DNA of 64,000 nt, taken from positions 62,001 to 126,000 of the forward strand of contig NZ_NFHZ01000009.1 in NCBI RefSeq assembly GCF_002161555.1, written 5' to 3'. The position numbers and the translations under genes were made by a program. Below the pieces are notes generated by a model that ran no database searches, had not been told where the DNA came from, and was given only the letters and a program-made list of their open reading frames with translations. The DNA comes from Barnesiella sp. An55. Lineage in GTDB: Bacteria; Bacteroidota; Bacteroidia; Bacteroidales; Barnesiellaceae. Shown piece by piece: positions 18,781 through 28,285 of this stretch; position 1 is the stretch's first letter, and each line of letters starts with the position of its first letter.

Positions 18781-18813
18781 AAATGCCGGCGCCTCACGCG
18801 TCGGCATTTTGAG
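18781..18813 (+). terminator. Hairpin between the di-heme gene and the cytochrome c synthase gene
   Basis: A 12-bp stem (18781-18792 with 18798-18809, one G-U pair) with a 5-base loop is followed by a short T-run (TTTT at 18807-18810). It may end most transcripts of the module or act as a partial attenuator, since the next gene, in the same direction, starts 29 bases further on. Confidence 0.6.
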
Positions 18814-18841
18814 GTATCAAGAAACCCCTACTCCTCTAACA

Positions 18842-21025
18842 ATGAAACTACTCAAACGAACTACATTCGCCCTGCTGGCCGCCGTGCTGTGTGTATTGAC
18901 CGCAGCGACCATCGTCGAGAAGGAACTGGGCACACCGTTTGTCGCCCGTCACATCTACCAGTCGCCTGCTTTCGTGGCTCTCTGGTTTGTCCTGGCCCTG
19001 CTGGCCGCCGCCTATCTGCTGCGCCACCGCGCACTGCGTCCGGCCACCTGGTTGCTGCATCTGGCCCTGCTGGTTATTCTGGGCGGAGCATTCGTCACCT
19101 GGCTCACCGGCCGACAGGGCACCCTGCATCTGCGTCTGGGCGAAGCCCCCGCCGCCGTCTACCTCGACAGCGACGGGCAGGAACAGCCCCTCCCCTTCAC
19201 GGTCGCGCTCGAACGGTTCTACATCGAATACTACCCCGGCACCCGGGCTCCCCTCGACTTTGTGAGTTGTGTCACCCTCGCCGACGAGGAGCAGAGCCGC
19301 AGCGAGACCATCGCCATGAACCGCATTGCCCGCTACCGAGGCTACCGCTTCTACCAGTCGTCCTACGACAGCGACGGGGCGGGCACGCGCCTCTCGGTGG
19401 CTCACGACCCCTGGGGCATCGCCATCACCTACACCGGCTACCTGTTGCTGCTCGTGGCCATGGCGGCCCAACTCATCGACCGGCAAGGCACCTTCCGCCG
19501 CCTGCTGCACAGCCGGGCCCTGCGGGGCATCGGTCTCGGCATCGTCGCGGGACTGGCAACCGTACTCCCGGCACAAGCGGCCGAACCGGCTCCACCCACC
19601 CTGCCCCGGGAACATGCCTCCCGACTGGGAGAGCTCTGCATCTACTACAACCAGCGCATCTGCCCTCTCTCCACGCTGGCCCGCGACTTCACGGTGAAAC
19701 TCTGCGGCAAAAGCAGTTACCGAGGGCTCACCCCCGAACAGGTGCTCTCCGGGTGGCTCTTCTACTACGACGAATGGAAACAGGAGCCCATGATCAAGAT
19801 AAAAAGCCGCGAGGCACGGCGGCTGCTCGGCATAGAGGGGCGATATGCCCGGCTCACCGACTTCAACCGGGCTCTGCGGGACTATCGACCCGGACAGACC
19901 GACGACCGGGGCGTGAACGAGGCCAACGAAAAGTTCAACCTCGTGGCCATGCTCTGCACCGGCTCCCTGTTGCAAATCTACCCCTACCGTCTCAACGACA
20001 CGCTGCACTGGGTCTCGCAGGTCGACGTGCTGCCCCGCGAGCTGCCTTATGAACAGGCTCTGTTCATCGGGCAATCGATGAACTATGTGAACGAACTGGT
20101 GGCCCAGCGCGACTACACAACATTGTCGCAGGTACTCGCAAAGATAGGGCAATACCAGCAGAAGTGCTGCGGCGAGGCTTACCCCTCGGCCACCCGGCTG
20201 CAGGCCGAGCTGCTCTACAACCGGCTGGGCCACTCACTGGTAGTGGCTATTCTGCTCATCGTGGCAGGAGCGGCCGCCTTTGTCTACGCCTGCCGGTGCA
20301 TCACCCGCGGGCGTGCAGGGTCGACCTCGATTCGGCGGATGTTGTGGGTCGGGATACTCCTCGGCTTTGTCTACCTGTCGGCCACGCTGTCGCTGCGCGG
20401 CTATATCGCCGGCCACTGGCCCCTCGCCAACGGCTTCGAGACCATGCAGTTCATGGCCTGGTGTGCCCTGGGTGTGACGCTGCTGAGCCACCGGCAATTC
20501 ATCCTGATTATGCCGTTCGGCTACCTGGTGAGCGGGTTGGCCATGCTGGTAGCGATGATGGGCGAATCGAATCCCCAGATTACCCCGCTCATGCCGGTAC
20601 TCACCTCGCCCCTGCTCTCGGTGCATGTGGTACTGGTCATGCTGGCCTACACGCTGCTGGCCTTTGTCATGTTCAACGGCTTGGCCGGACTCGTACTCTA
20701 CCGGAACCACCGCCGGTCAAGCGAGCAACTGCAGACCGTCGGGCGCATTCTGCTCTACCCCGCCGTCTTCGTCCTGGCAGCCGGAATCTTCGTGGGGGCC
20801 GTCTGGGCCAATATCTCGTGGGGCCGCTACTGGGGTTGGGACCCCAAAGAGGTATGGGCCCTCATTACCTGGCTCGTCTATGCCCTGGCCCTGCACCCCG
20901 ATTCGCTCCCCCGCTTCAGGCGCCCCCTCTTCTTTCACACCTTCTGCGTGGCAGCCTTCTTCTGCGTACTCATCACCTACTTCGGGGTCAACTTCCTGCT
21001 GGGCGGCATGCACAGCTATGCCTGA
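18842..21025 (+). CDS. CcsBA-type cytochrome c synthase (fused ResB/CcsA)
   Basis: Exports haem and attaches it to CxxCH motifs of cytochromes c in the periplasm (system II maturation). At 727 aa it is a natural fusion. The N-terminal ResB/CcsB half has membrane segments at about residues 8-28 and 35-55 and the YDSDGAGTRLSVAHDPWG motif. The C-terminal CcsA half has several helices and the haem-handling WWD motif (WGRYWGWDPKEVWALITW) near the end. I chose the ATG at 18842 (MKLLKRTTFALLAAVLC) over an upstream in-frame start at 18809 that falls in the hairpin. The di-heme lipoprotein just before it is the only c-type cytochrome visible here, so it is the likely client. Confidence 0.93.
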   Translation: MKLLKRTTFALLAAVLCVLTAATIVEKELGTPFVARHIYQSPAFVALWFVLALLAAAYLLRHRALRPATWLLHLALLVILGGAFVTWLTGRQGTLHLRLGEAPAAVYLDSDGQEQPLPFTVALERFYIEYYPGTRAPLDFVSCVTLADEEQSRSETIAMNRIARYRGYRFYQSSYDSDGAGTRLSVAHDPWGIAITYTGYLLLLVAMAAQLIDRQGTFRRLLHSRALRGIGLGIVAGLATVLPAQAAEPAPPTLPREHASRLGELCIYYNQRICPLSTLARDFTVKLCGKSSYRGLTPEQVLSGWLFYYDEWKQEPMIKIKSREARRLLGIEGRYARLTDFNRALRDYRPGQTDDRGVNEANEKFNLVAMLCTGSLLQIYPYRLNDTLHWVSQVDVLPRELPYEQALFIGQSMNYVNELVAQRDYTTLSQVLAKIGQYQQKCCGEAYPSATRLQAELLYNRLGHSLVVAILLIVAGAAAFVYACRCITRGRAGSTSIRRMLWVGILLGFVYLSATLSLRGYIAGHWPLANGFETMQFMAWCALGVTLLSHRQFILIMPFGYLVSGLAMLVAMMGESNPQITPLMPVLTSPLLSVHVVLVMLAYTLLAFVMFNGLAGLVLYRNHRRSSEQLQTVGRILLYPAVFVLAAGIFVGAVWANISWGRYWGWDPKEVWALITWLVYALALHPDSLPRFRRPLFFHTFCVAAFFCVLITYFGVNFLLGGMHSYA

Positions 21026-21047
21026 CACTCCCCAACCATACCCCCGC

Positions 21048-21090
21048 AAAAAAAGCAACGGCCGAAGAGCAATCTGCTCCTCGGCCGTTG
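21048..21090 (-). terminator. Terminator of the nuo-atp-nuo operon
   Basis: The stem 21056-21070/21076-21090 (15 bp, one mismatch, core CAACGGCCG) is preceded on the plus strand by A7 (21048-21054), which reads as a U-run on the minus-strand transcript. It follows the nuoN stop by 29 bases and also faces the end of the ccs gene. Confidence 0.85.
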
Positions 21091-21119
21091 GCCTATTATG
21101 GAATAAGATTTTCGTCCGA

Positions 21120-22553
21120 TCAGATACCCAGCACGCTGAGGTCGGCAAAGTAGCCATATACACAGCTGGCGATACCCAGCAACAGGATACCGGCTACGCA
21201 AACCACCAGGCTCACGCGCGAACCGTTGTCGCTACGGAAGGGGGCAATCACACACTCGTTTTCGGTGTTGATAAACATGGCCTTTACTACCAGCAGATAG
21301 TAGTAGAGCGAGATAATCGTGTTCAACAAGGCAATGAGCACCAAGATATAGAAGCCCGAGTGAATGGCCGAAGCAAAGATGAAGAACTTGCTGAAGAACC
21401 CGGCGAACGGCGGGATACCGGCCAACGAGAACATGGCCAGCATCATGATCACACTCAGCTTGGGATTGGTCTTGTACAAGCCGTTGTAGTCGTCCATGCT
21501 CACCTTGCCGGTGTTGTGCTCGATCGACGAGATAACCCCGAAGGCAGCCAGGTTGGAGAAGATGTAAACCAATACATAGTAAACCAAAGCCGTTGTTCCT
21601 TGAATGGAATCGGCAACGATACCCAACATGATGTAACCGGCTTGCGAGATTGACGAGAAGGCCAGAAAGCGTTTCAGGTTCTTCTGACGGATGGCAAACA
21701 AGTTACCCACGGTAATGGTGAGTACAATCAATGCCCACATGATGCCTTGCCATACAGCCGGCTCAAAGGCAAATACCTTGTAAAGAACGAGCATGAGTGC
21801 AAAGGCTGCCGAACCTTTCGAGATAACCGACAGGTAAGAGGTTACCTGCGTGGGGGCTCCTTCATATACGTCGGCCGTCCACAAGTGGAAGGGAACCAAC
21901 GACAACTTGAATCCCATGCCGGCCAGTACAAAGACGAGCGTGGCAATAAACAGCGGCGTGCTGTTGGCAGCAACAGAAGTGGCAATGTCGTCGAAATAGA
22001 GCGAACCTGCAACACCATACAGAAACGAGAGGCCCAACAGGAAGAGGGCCGACGAGAAGACTGCCGTAAAGAGGTATTTGGCACCGGCCTCATACGACTC
22101 GGAGTCTTTCTTGGTGATGGCGATAAGTGCAGCCATAGGCAGCGAAGCCGTCTCGAGCCCGATGAAGAAGAGCAGGAAGTGTCCCGACGAAACCATCAGG
22201 TACATACCGAAGAGGGTCACCAGCAACAATTCGTAGAATTCGCCCCGACGCAGTTTCACATCGGGAGTGGCGCTCCACGAGATAGATTGCAGCAACACAA
22301 TAAAGGTACCTATATTAAGCACGGTCTTTACCATCGAGGCCATAGGCGATGTGTGATACATGCCGCCGAATGCCGAAGCCGACTCGACCGGTATAATGTT
22401 CCAGACCGTATGCAAGGCAAACAAGACACACGCTGTAATCGATAATCCTTTGAGGCTCTTTTGCCCTCCAAAGGTGTCTATCAGAAATATCAGCAAGAAT
22501 ACAACCAGCAGCGATATTTCCGAGCGCATAACTAAAAACTGTGAATAATCCAT
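21120..22553 (-). CDS. nuoN: NADH-quinone oxidoreductase subunit N
   Basis: One of the three antiporter-like proton-pumping subunits of complex I, 477 aa with about 14 membrane helices. The proton_antipo_M domain shows [21 protein letters not shown], with the conserved Glu of TM5, and [27 protein letters not shown], with the conserved Lys of TM7 and the HxW motif, when read in parts. [18 protein letters not shown] is also typical. It is the last gene of an 18-gene minus-strand run, starts 11 bases after nuoM, and is followed by a strong terminator. Confidence 0.97.
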   Translation of the reverse strand: MDYSQFLVMRSEISLLVVFLLIFLIDTFGGQKSLKGLSITACVLFALHTVWNIIPVESASAFGGMYHTSPMASMVKTVLNIGTFIVLLQSISWSATPDVKLRRGEFYELLLVTLFGMYLMVSSGHFLLFFIGLETASLPMAALIAITKKDSESYEAGAKYLFTAVFSSALFLLGLSFLYGVAGSLYFDDIATSVAANSTPLFIATLVFVLAGMGFKLSLVPFHLWTADVYEGAPTQVTSYLSVISKGSAAFALMLVLYKVFAFEPAVWQGIMWALIVLTITVGNLFAIRQKNLKRFLAFSSISQAGYIMLGIVADSIQGTTALVYYVLVYIFSNLAAFGVISSIEHNTGKVSMDDYNGLYKTNPKLSVIMMLAMFSLAGIPPFAGFFSKFFIFASAIHSGFYILVLIALLNTIISLYYYLLVVKAMFINTENECVIAPFRSDNGSRVSLVVCVAGILLLGIASCVYGYFADLSVLGI

Positions 22554-22564
22554 ATACTGTATTA

Positions 22565-24055
22565 TTAAAGAGCTTGAGACAACAAATTAGTAATAGGTTC
22601 TACACCTTCACGAATGAGATCGGAAATCCAGTGCGGGAAGCTACCGATGGCAACCACACACACGATGAGGGTAATAACCGAGAGGCGCTCCCACCATTCG
22701 GCATCCTTCAACTCGCGATGGTGCTCGTTCTGAACGGCACCGTAGAGCAGTTTTCCGACCACTCGCAAAATATAAACCGCAGTAATCACAATCGAAGTAC
22801 AAGCTACAATAGTAAGTACTCGGTGGAAGGTATCGGTATGTTCAAACGAACCGACGAAGATGGTCATCTCGGCTACGAATCCGCTCAAGCCCGGCAGACC
22901 CAGCGAGGCCAAACCGGCAATCACATATCCTACCGAGAGGAACGGCATAATCTGCATCAAGCCACCCATCTCGCGAATGTCGCGGGTGTGGGTACGACCG
23001 TAAATCATACCGATGAGGGCAAAGAAGAGGGCCGTCATCAAACCGTGCGAGAGCATCTGCATCACAGCACCGGTCATGGCCGTGGTGTTGAGCATGAGGA
23101 TGGCAAACAATACCAAGCCGCAGTGGCTTACCGAAGAGTAAGCGTTGATGTATTTCAAGTCGGTTTGAACGCAAGCGCTGAAGGCTCCGTAAACGACACT
23201 GATACCTGTCAGGATCAAGAATATCCAAGCCAGCTCGTTAGCGGCCTGAGGCATGAGGTAGATGGCTACACGGAAGCAACCATAACCTCCCAGCTTCATC
23301 AGCACACCGGCGTGCAACATCGACACGGCCGTAGGCGCCGAAGCGTGACCATCGGGCGACCATGTGTGGAACGGGAACATGGCTCCCAGCACGCCAAATC
23401 CCACAAAGGTCATGGGGAAGAGGAAGTATTGCCAGTTCATGGGAATGTTGCCGTGCTCGGCAATCTCGACTACGTTCATCGAGTGCAGACCCGATTGATA
23501 GTAGATACCCAGGATACCGATCATCAGCAGGGCCGAACCACCCATCAACATCAGCGTTAGCTTCATGGCCGAGTAGTTCTTGCGGCCGCTACCCCAAACG
23601 CCAATCAGCAGGTACATGGGGATAAGAGCCACCTCGTAGAACATGAACATCGTGAAGAGATCGACCGAGATAAAGAAGCCGAATACACCGGTCGAGAGCA
23701 GCATGAACCACAAGAAGAACTCCTTGGGCAGCGGGTTGATTTTCCACGAAGCGAAAACTCCGGCAAATACAATAATAGACGAGAGCAGCAACATAGCTAC
23801 CGACACACCGTCCACGCCCACGGCGTAGTGGATATTCAGCGGAGCATACCACATGCGGCTGTCGGTAAACAACATCGTCGCTGTATTTCCAGCAGCGCGT
23901 TCGGCCAGAAACTCAACGAGAGTGTAAACGGACAGAGCCAACAATAAGGTTGAACCAATAACCGCTACCGTTCGTATCTGTTTCATATCTCTTGCGATCC
24001 AGAGACCCAGCATCATCAAGAGAGGGATAAGCACAAATAATGATAGAAAATTCAT
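22565..24055 (-). CDS. nuoM: NADH-quinone oxidoreductase subunit M
   Basis: Antiporter-like proton-pumping membrane subunit of complex I, 496 aa. Landmarks are [18 protein letters not shown], with the TM5 glutamate, [27 protein letters not shown] in the antiporter core, and [17 protein letters not shown] use the ATG at 24055 ([16 protein letters not shown]). A TTG at 24082 would add nine charged residues and lies only 7 bases beyond the nuoL stop; the ATG fits the family start better. It lies between nuoL and nuoN with short gaps. Confidence 0.96.
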   Translation of the reverse strand: MNFLSLFVLIPLLMMLGLWIARDMKQIRTVAVIGSTLLLALSVYTLVEFLAERAAGNTATMLFTDSRMWYAPLNIHYAVGVDGVSVAMLLLSSIIVFAGVFASWKINPLPKEFFLWFMLLSTGVFGFFISVDLFTMFMFYEVALIPMYLLIGVWGSGRKNYSAMKLTLMLMGGSALLMIGILGIYYQSGLHSMNVVEIAEHGNIPMNWQYFLFPMTFVGFGVLGAMFPFHTWSPDGHASAPTAVSMLHAGVLMKLGGYGCFRVAIYLMPQAANELAWIFLILTGISVVYGAFSACVQTDLKYINAYSSVSHCGLVLFAILMLNTTAMTGAVMQMLSHGLMTALFFALIGMIYGRTHTRDIREMGGLMQIMPFLSVGYVIAGLASLGLPGLSGFVAEMTIFVGSFEHTDTFHRVLTIVACTSIVITAVYILRVVGKLLYGAVQNEHHRELKDAEWWERLSVITLIVCVVAIGSFPHWISDLIREGVEPITNLLSQAL

Positions 24056-24089
24056 ATGTTTCTTTAATTTTTTATCGTTCAACCATCAG

Positions 24090-25997
24090 TTAAAAGCACA
24101 TGGCCAGTACGGCGATTAACAAAGCGCCCATAATGAATACCCATACATACCATTGGATGTAGCCCGACTGCAACTTGCGGATGCCGTAGGAAACTCCGTT
24201 GGTCACGGTTGCCAACATATTCATCGTACCATCGACGATATGACGGTCGAACCAGGCAATGGGGCGGCAGATATGCTGGAAGATTACTTTGTGGGTAACC
24301 CACATATAGAGCTCGTCCATGTAGAAGCGGTGGTAAGCTGCCGTGTGCAGTGCGCGGAACTTGTCGGCCAAGGCTTTGGGCTTGGTGTTCTCCGAGAGAT
24401 ACATCCAAGTAGCCAGGGCGATAGCGGCTACGGCTACAATGATACTTGTCGTGGCTACCGACCAGTCGAGGTGGATGTGATACTCCTGCCCGTTAACCGA
24501 TACGAATTCGCCGAAGGGAATGAAACCGGCTACGCAGGTAACCAATGCCAGGAATACCAGCGGCAGATACATGGTCTTGGGAGCCTCGTGCGGCGTGTGG
24601 TGTCCATAGTCGGGTTTGCTCCACCAGAAGATGCGGTAGTACAACCGGAACATATAGAAGGCGGTGAGACCGGCAACGGCTGTCATCCAGATGCCCCAGA
24701 AGGCACTCTTCTCAAAGGCAGCCGTGAGAATCTCGTCCTTACTGAAGAAGCCCGAGAAGGGAGGAATACCGGCGATAGCCAAGCAGGCTATCAGGAAGGT
24801 GATGTGAGTCACCGGCATATACTTGCGCAGGTTACCCATGGCCGACATCTCGTTGGAGTGAACGGCGTGGATAATACAACCGGCACCGAGGAAGAGCAGA
24901 GCCTTGAACATGGCGTGCGTGAAGAGGTGGAACATAGAGGCCATGTAGCCGAGACCGGCATGCAGGTCGCTATTGAACGCTACACCCAAAGCTACCATCA
25001 TGAAGGCAATCTGCGAGATGGTCGAGAAGGCGAGCACCCGTTTGATATCGGTTTGCACACAAGCTACGACAGCGGCATAGAGCGCCGTGATGGCACCCAC
25101 CCAGGTAATGAGGTCGAGCACCTCTGGCACGGCACAGTACATGGGGAAGAGCCGGGCTACCAGGTAAACACCGGCAACCACCATGGTGGCGGCGTGGATC
25201 AGGGCCGATACCGGAGTAGGACCCTCCATGGCATCGGGCAACCAAATGTGCAACGGGAACATGGCCGACTTACCGGCACCACCCATAAAGATAAGGGCCA
25301 TGGCCCAGGCGGCTACCGAGCAACCCATGAAGGTCATGCCGGCCGTCTCGCTCACCAGCGACGTGGGGTTCGACATCAACGTTTGGAAGTCGAACGTCTC
25401 GGTAAAGAACGAGAGGATGAGGATACCGATGAGGAAGCCCAAGTCGGCAAAACGCGTTACGATAAAGGCCTTTTTCGAAGCCGATACCGCAGCCGGTTTG
25501 GTATAGTAGAATCCGATAAGCAGGTAGGACGAAACACCCACCAGCTCCCAGAAGATATACATCTGGAAAATATTAGTAGCCACAACCAGGCCCAGCATCG
25601 AGAAGCTGAAGAGCGACAGGAACGCATAGTAGCGTTGGAAGCCCTTCTCGCCGTGCATATAGCCCATACTGTAAATATGAACCATGAGCGAGACTGTCGT
25701 GATTACAACCAGCATCATCACCGAAATGGGGTCGAGCAAAATACCCAGATCGATATGCAGATGCTCGGTAAAACGCAACCATTCGAAATTGACCGGCTGC
25801 AAAGTTTTAAATACGCCTTCGGCATTGCGCGGCATAGTAAAATAGTTGAACGCTACCATATAGGCCAGCACGGCAGTTACGGTCAGCCCGAGGGTTCCCA
25901 AGATACCGGCTACACGCTCGCTCAACTTATGCCCCACAAGTCCCAGAAAGAGGAACATGCAAAGCGGGAGTAAAAGTATTATAGCTGAATATTCCAT
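24090..25997 (-). CDS. nuoL: NADH-quinone oxidoreductase subunit L
   Basis: The largest antiporter-like subunit of complex I, about 635 aa, including the C-terminal lateral helix that braces the membrane arm. Recognisable parts are YAFLSLFSFSMLGLVVATNIFQMYIFWELVG, with the TM5 glutamate, GKSAMFPLHIWLPDAMEGPTPVSALIHAATMV in the channel core, and KRVLAFSTISQIAFMMVALG. The ATG at 25997 (MEYSAIILLLPL) lies 5 bases after the nuoK stop. A TTG at 26006 would overlap nuoK and is less likely. A long open frame on the opposite strand is a shadow. Confidence 0.97.
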   Translation of the reverse strand: MEYSAIILLLPLCMFLFLGLVGHKLSERVAGILGTLGLTVTAVLAYMVAFNYFTMPRNAEGVFKTLQPVNFEWLRFTEHLHIDLGILLDPISVMMLVVITTVSLMVHIYSMGYMHGEKGFQRYYAFLSLFSFSMLGLVVATNIFQMYIFWELVGVSSYLLIGFYYTKPAAVSASKKAFIVTRFADLGFLIGILILSFFTETFDFQTLMSNPTSLVSETAGMTFMGCSVAAWAMALIFMGGAGKSAMFPLHIWLPDAMEGPTPVSALIHAATMVVAGVYLVARLFPMYCAVPEVLDLITWVGAITALYAAVVACVQTDIKRVLAFSTISQIAFMMVALGVAFNSDLHAGLGYMASMFHLFTHAMFKALLFLGAGCIIHAVHSNEMSAMGNLRKYMPVTHITFLIACLAIAGIPPFSGFFSKDEILTAAFEKSAFWGIWMTAVAGLTAFYMFRLYYRIFWWSKPDYGHHTPHEAPKTMYLPLVFLALVTCVAGFIPFGEFVSVNGQEYHIHLDWSVATTSIIVAVAAIALATWMYLSENTKPKALADKFRALHTAAYHRFYMDELYMWVTHKVIFQHICRPIAWFDRHIVDGTMNMLATVTNGVSYGIRKLQSGYIQWYVWVFIMGALLIAVLAMCF

Positions 25998-26002
25998 ATC
26001 GA

Positions 26003-26314
26003 TCAATATTTCATTTTATCAAGGTTATGCACGTCAACATTCCGTATGTGGCGGAAGATGTTGATAATGATCGCAATGGCAAGCGCTGTCTCGGCAGCGG
26101 CAATACCTATTGCAAAGAGGGTGAAGAAGAAACCCTCCAAAGCCTCGGGATACAGATAACGGTTGAACACCACAAAGTTGATGTCGGCCGCATTGAGCAT
26201 CAATTCGAGCGAAATGAGCATCGCCAGCATATTCTTACGTGTGACGAACCCGTAAACCCCGGCAAAAAACATGATGGTACTTACCACCAAATAGGCAATC
26301 ATTGGTATTTCCAT
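26003..26314 (-). CDS. nuoK: NADH-quinone oxidoreductase subunit K
   Basis: A small three-helix membrane subunit of complex I (103 aa), homologous to MrpC. The two glutamates involved in proton transfer are in LISLELMLNAADINFV (TM2) and AAAETALAIAIIINIFR (TM3). It starts 5 bases after nuoJ and ends 5 bases before the chosen nuoL start, consistent with tight translational spacing within the operon. Confidence 0.97.
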   Translation of the reverse strand: MEIPMIAYLVVSTIMFFAGVYGFVTRKNMLAMLISLELMLNAADINFVVFNRYLYPEALEGFFFTLFAIGIAAAETALAIAIIINIFRHIRNVDVHNLDKMKY

Positions 26315-26319
26315 AGTTC

Positions 26320-26838
26320 TTATCTTTTACGGGCAATCATAATGCCACCGATGATACAAGCCAATAACAACACACTGATAGCTTCGAAGGGCAACAGGTA
26401 CTGGAACTTCTCCATACCCATGAGTGCATGGCCTATCTCCTTCATGTCGATCTCGCCGGTGATGACGCTGGTGAGCGGTTTGGTGAAGAACGGATAGGTG
26501 AGCAGCGTATAGCCGCACACGATAGCACCAAAAATCGAAGCGATGAGCCCGACCACTCGTTTCTTCGGGGTGAGCAACTGAGCCTTGTCGCCGGGATGAC
26601 TCGTCAACAAGATCGAGAAGACAAACAGCACTACAATACCGCCGGCATAGACGGCCAATTGTACTGCCCCCAAGAAGGTAAAGTCAAGCTGGAAATAGAT
26701 ACCGGCTGTCGCAAACAGAACGAACAGGAGGTATGTAGCTGCCCGCAAAATGCGCCGTGTGGTGACCGTCAGAATCGAACATACCACGATGACCAGTGCA
26801 AGCAAGCCGAAGATAACTTGATTTGCTATTTGTTCCAT
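26320..26838 (-). CDS. nuoJ: NADH-quinone oxidoreductase subunit J
   Basis: A 172-residue membrane subunit of complex I with five predicted helices. It shows the family motif YLLFVLFATAGIYFQLDFTFLGAVQLAVYAGGIVVLFVF (read in parts), which includes the pi-bulge helix TM3. It lies 12 bases after nuoI and 5 before nuoK. Confidence 0.96.
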   Translation of the reverse strand: MEQIANQVIFGLLALVIVVCSILTVTTRRILRAATYLLFVLFATAGIYFQLDFTFLGAVQLAVYAGGIVVLFVFSILLTSHPGDKAQLLTPKKRVVGLIASIFGAIVCGYTLLTYPFFTKPLTSVITGEIDMKEIGHALMGMEKFQYLLPFEAISVLLLACIIGGIMIARKR

Positions 26839-26850
26839 AATGTTAATCTA

Positions 26851-27315
26851 TTATTTTTCGGTTGGGTTATCGGTATGATTGAGAATCTTCACCAGTTTCT
26901 CGCGCCGGAAAACAGCGTGCTCAAATTCGTTGGTGAACTTGATGGCATGGTGAGGACACGTAGTCACACACATTTGGCAAAAGGTGCAACTGCCCAAGTC
27001 ATACACATATTTATCTAACACACGTTTGGTCTTACCATCTTCGGTGGTAATCTTCGAAGCCTCGATTTTGATGGTGTCGTTGGGACAATTCATCTGACAG
27101 ATACCGCAAGCTACACACTTGTGCTGTCCGTTTTCATCGTAAATCAAGGTCAACGTACCTCTGAAACGCTCGGGGATTTTCAAGGTCGCCCGGTTTTCGG
27201 GGTACTGCTCGGTAACTTTCCGGCTGAGAAAATACTTACCGGTAACTCCCATTCCTTGAAGGAGACTCAGCAGTCCTTTCCAGAAAGATGTAATGTAATT
27301 TTTTAAACTTCCCAT
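26851..27315 (-). CDS. nuoI: NADH-quinone oxidoreductase subunit I (2x[4Fe-4S] ferredoxin-like)
   Basis: Peripheral-arm subunit that carries clusters N6a and N6b toward NuoB. At 154 aa it has two complete CxxCxxCxxxCP motifs: CVACGICQMNCP and CTFCQMCVTTCP, separated by about 40 residues. It is the first nuo gene after the ATP synthase block and begins 85 bases downstream of the atpG stop; no terminator with a U-run is seen in that gap, only a small AGAGAG/CTCTCT hairpin at 27377-27393. No nuoE, nuoF or nuoG is present, so the electron donor to this complex is unlikely to be NADH through the standard module. Confidence 0.97.
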   Translation of the reverse strand: MGSLKNYITSFWKGLLSLLQGMGVTGKYFLSRKVTEQYPENRATLKIPERFRGTLTLIYDENGQHKCVACGICQMNCPNDTIKIEASKITTEDGKTKRVLDKYVYDLGSCTFCQMCVTTCPHHAIKFTNEFEHAVFRREKLVKILNHTDNPTEK

Positions 27316-27400
27316 AAATCTCTTTATAGAACTCTTATTTTATTTGTTAACACTATGGTTTATTTCGTGCCTCAAGAGAGCCAGGCTCTCTGTCGATATA

Positions 27401-28282
27401 TCAATCTACTTGTCCTCCTGCAATATCCAACAACTCGGACGTGATGCTTTGCTGGCGCAACTTGTTGTACTCCAGCTGCAAGTCGTCCAACAACTCTTTG
27501 GCATTATCGTTTGCCGACTGCATGGCCATCACCCGGGCCGCCTGTTCAGAGACGCGGTTGGAACTGATGGCTTCCTGCATATTGGCCAAGACATAAAGCG
27601 GCAATACCTCATTATAGATGGTATTCACATCGGGCTCAAACAAGTAGGGCTTGTTGCGCTCGGCTTTCTCGCCGGTAGCCAAATCGTCGGCCGAGATAGG
27701 CAACAGCTTGCGCGTAGCCAACGACTGTTTACTGGCACTCTTATAATGGGTATATACAACCTCTATTTCGTCAATCTTGCCGGCCAGGAAATCGCGGGTA
27801 AGTTCGCTCGTGAAACGGGCTATCTCTTCTCCCGAGCTCTTGGCCGTCATATAATCGGTTACGGCAATCTCCACGTCCTTGCCTGCCAGTTTATGGGCAA
27901 AGTGAGAGGCTTTCTTTCCTACCGGATAAACAACAAACATCACGGAATTACCGGCCTCTTCACGCCCCCGGTTGATAAGCTCGAGCGTGTGTTTAAACAG
28001 ATTCATGTTGAATGCGCCACACAATCCCTCGTCCGAGCTGAGCACGACTACGGCCCGCCGCTTCACAGGGCGTGCCTCGGTGAGCGGAGAACTGTATTCT
28101 GCATCGGCAGAAATAAGATGATTGATGGTACGTTGAATCTGATCTCTGAACGGCCGCACACGACGCAAAGCCAAATCGGCCTTGTGCATCTTGGCCGACG
28201 AAATCATCTTCATCGCACCGGTTATTTTTTCGGAAGAAGCGACCGAGCCGATTCTTCCTTTCAAGTCGCGCATTGATGCCAT
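27401..28282 (-). CDS. atpG: ATP synthase F1 subunit gamma
   Basis: The central rotor shaft of F1, 293 aa. The N terminus MASMRDLKGRIGSVASSEKITGAMKMISSAKM and the C terminus MAMQSANDNAKELLDDLQLEYNKLRQQSITSELLDI (read in parts) are the two conserved helices that form the coiled-coil shaft. The conserved SSDEGLCGAFN segment is present in the middle domain. It starts 3 bases after atpA and is the last gene of the ATP synthase block; nuoI follows in the same direction. Confidence 0.98.
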   Translation of the reverse strand: MASMRDLKGRIGSVASSEKITGAMKMISSAKMHKADLALRRVRPFRDQIQRTINHLISADAEYSSPLTEARPVKRRAVVVLSSDEGLCGAFNMNLFKHTLELINRGREEAGNSVMFVVYPVGKKASHFAHKLAGKDVEIAVTDYMTAKSSGEEIARFTSELTRDFLAGKIDEIEVVYTHYKSASKQSLATRKLLPISADDLATGEKAERNKPYLFEPDVNTIYNEVLPLYVLANMQEAISSNRVSEQAARVMAMQSANDNAKELLDDLQLEYNKLRQQSITSELLDIAGGQVD

Positions 28283-28285
28283 AGT

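Noticed and set aside
18637-20052. A 471-codon plus-strand frame overlapping the di-heme and CcsBA genes
   Set aside because: Arg/Pro/His-rich, crosses the hairpin at 18781-18813, and conflicts with the CcsBA frame that has the WWD and ResB motifs.
24153-25973. A 606-codon plus-strand frame opposite nuoL
   Set aside because: Antisense shadow, rich in His, Gly, Gln and Glu; nuoL motifs are unambiguous on the other strand.
27377-27393. Hairpin AGAGAG/CTCTCT in the atpG-nuoI gap as a terminator
   Set aside because: The stem is only 6-8 bp and no U-run follows on the minus strand, so it does not support transcription end between atp and nuo genes.
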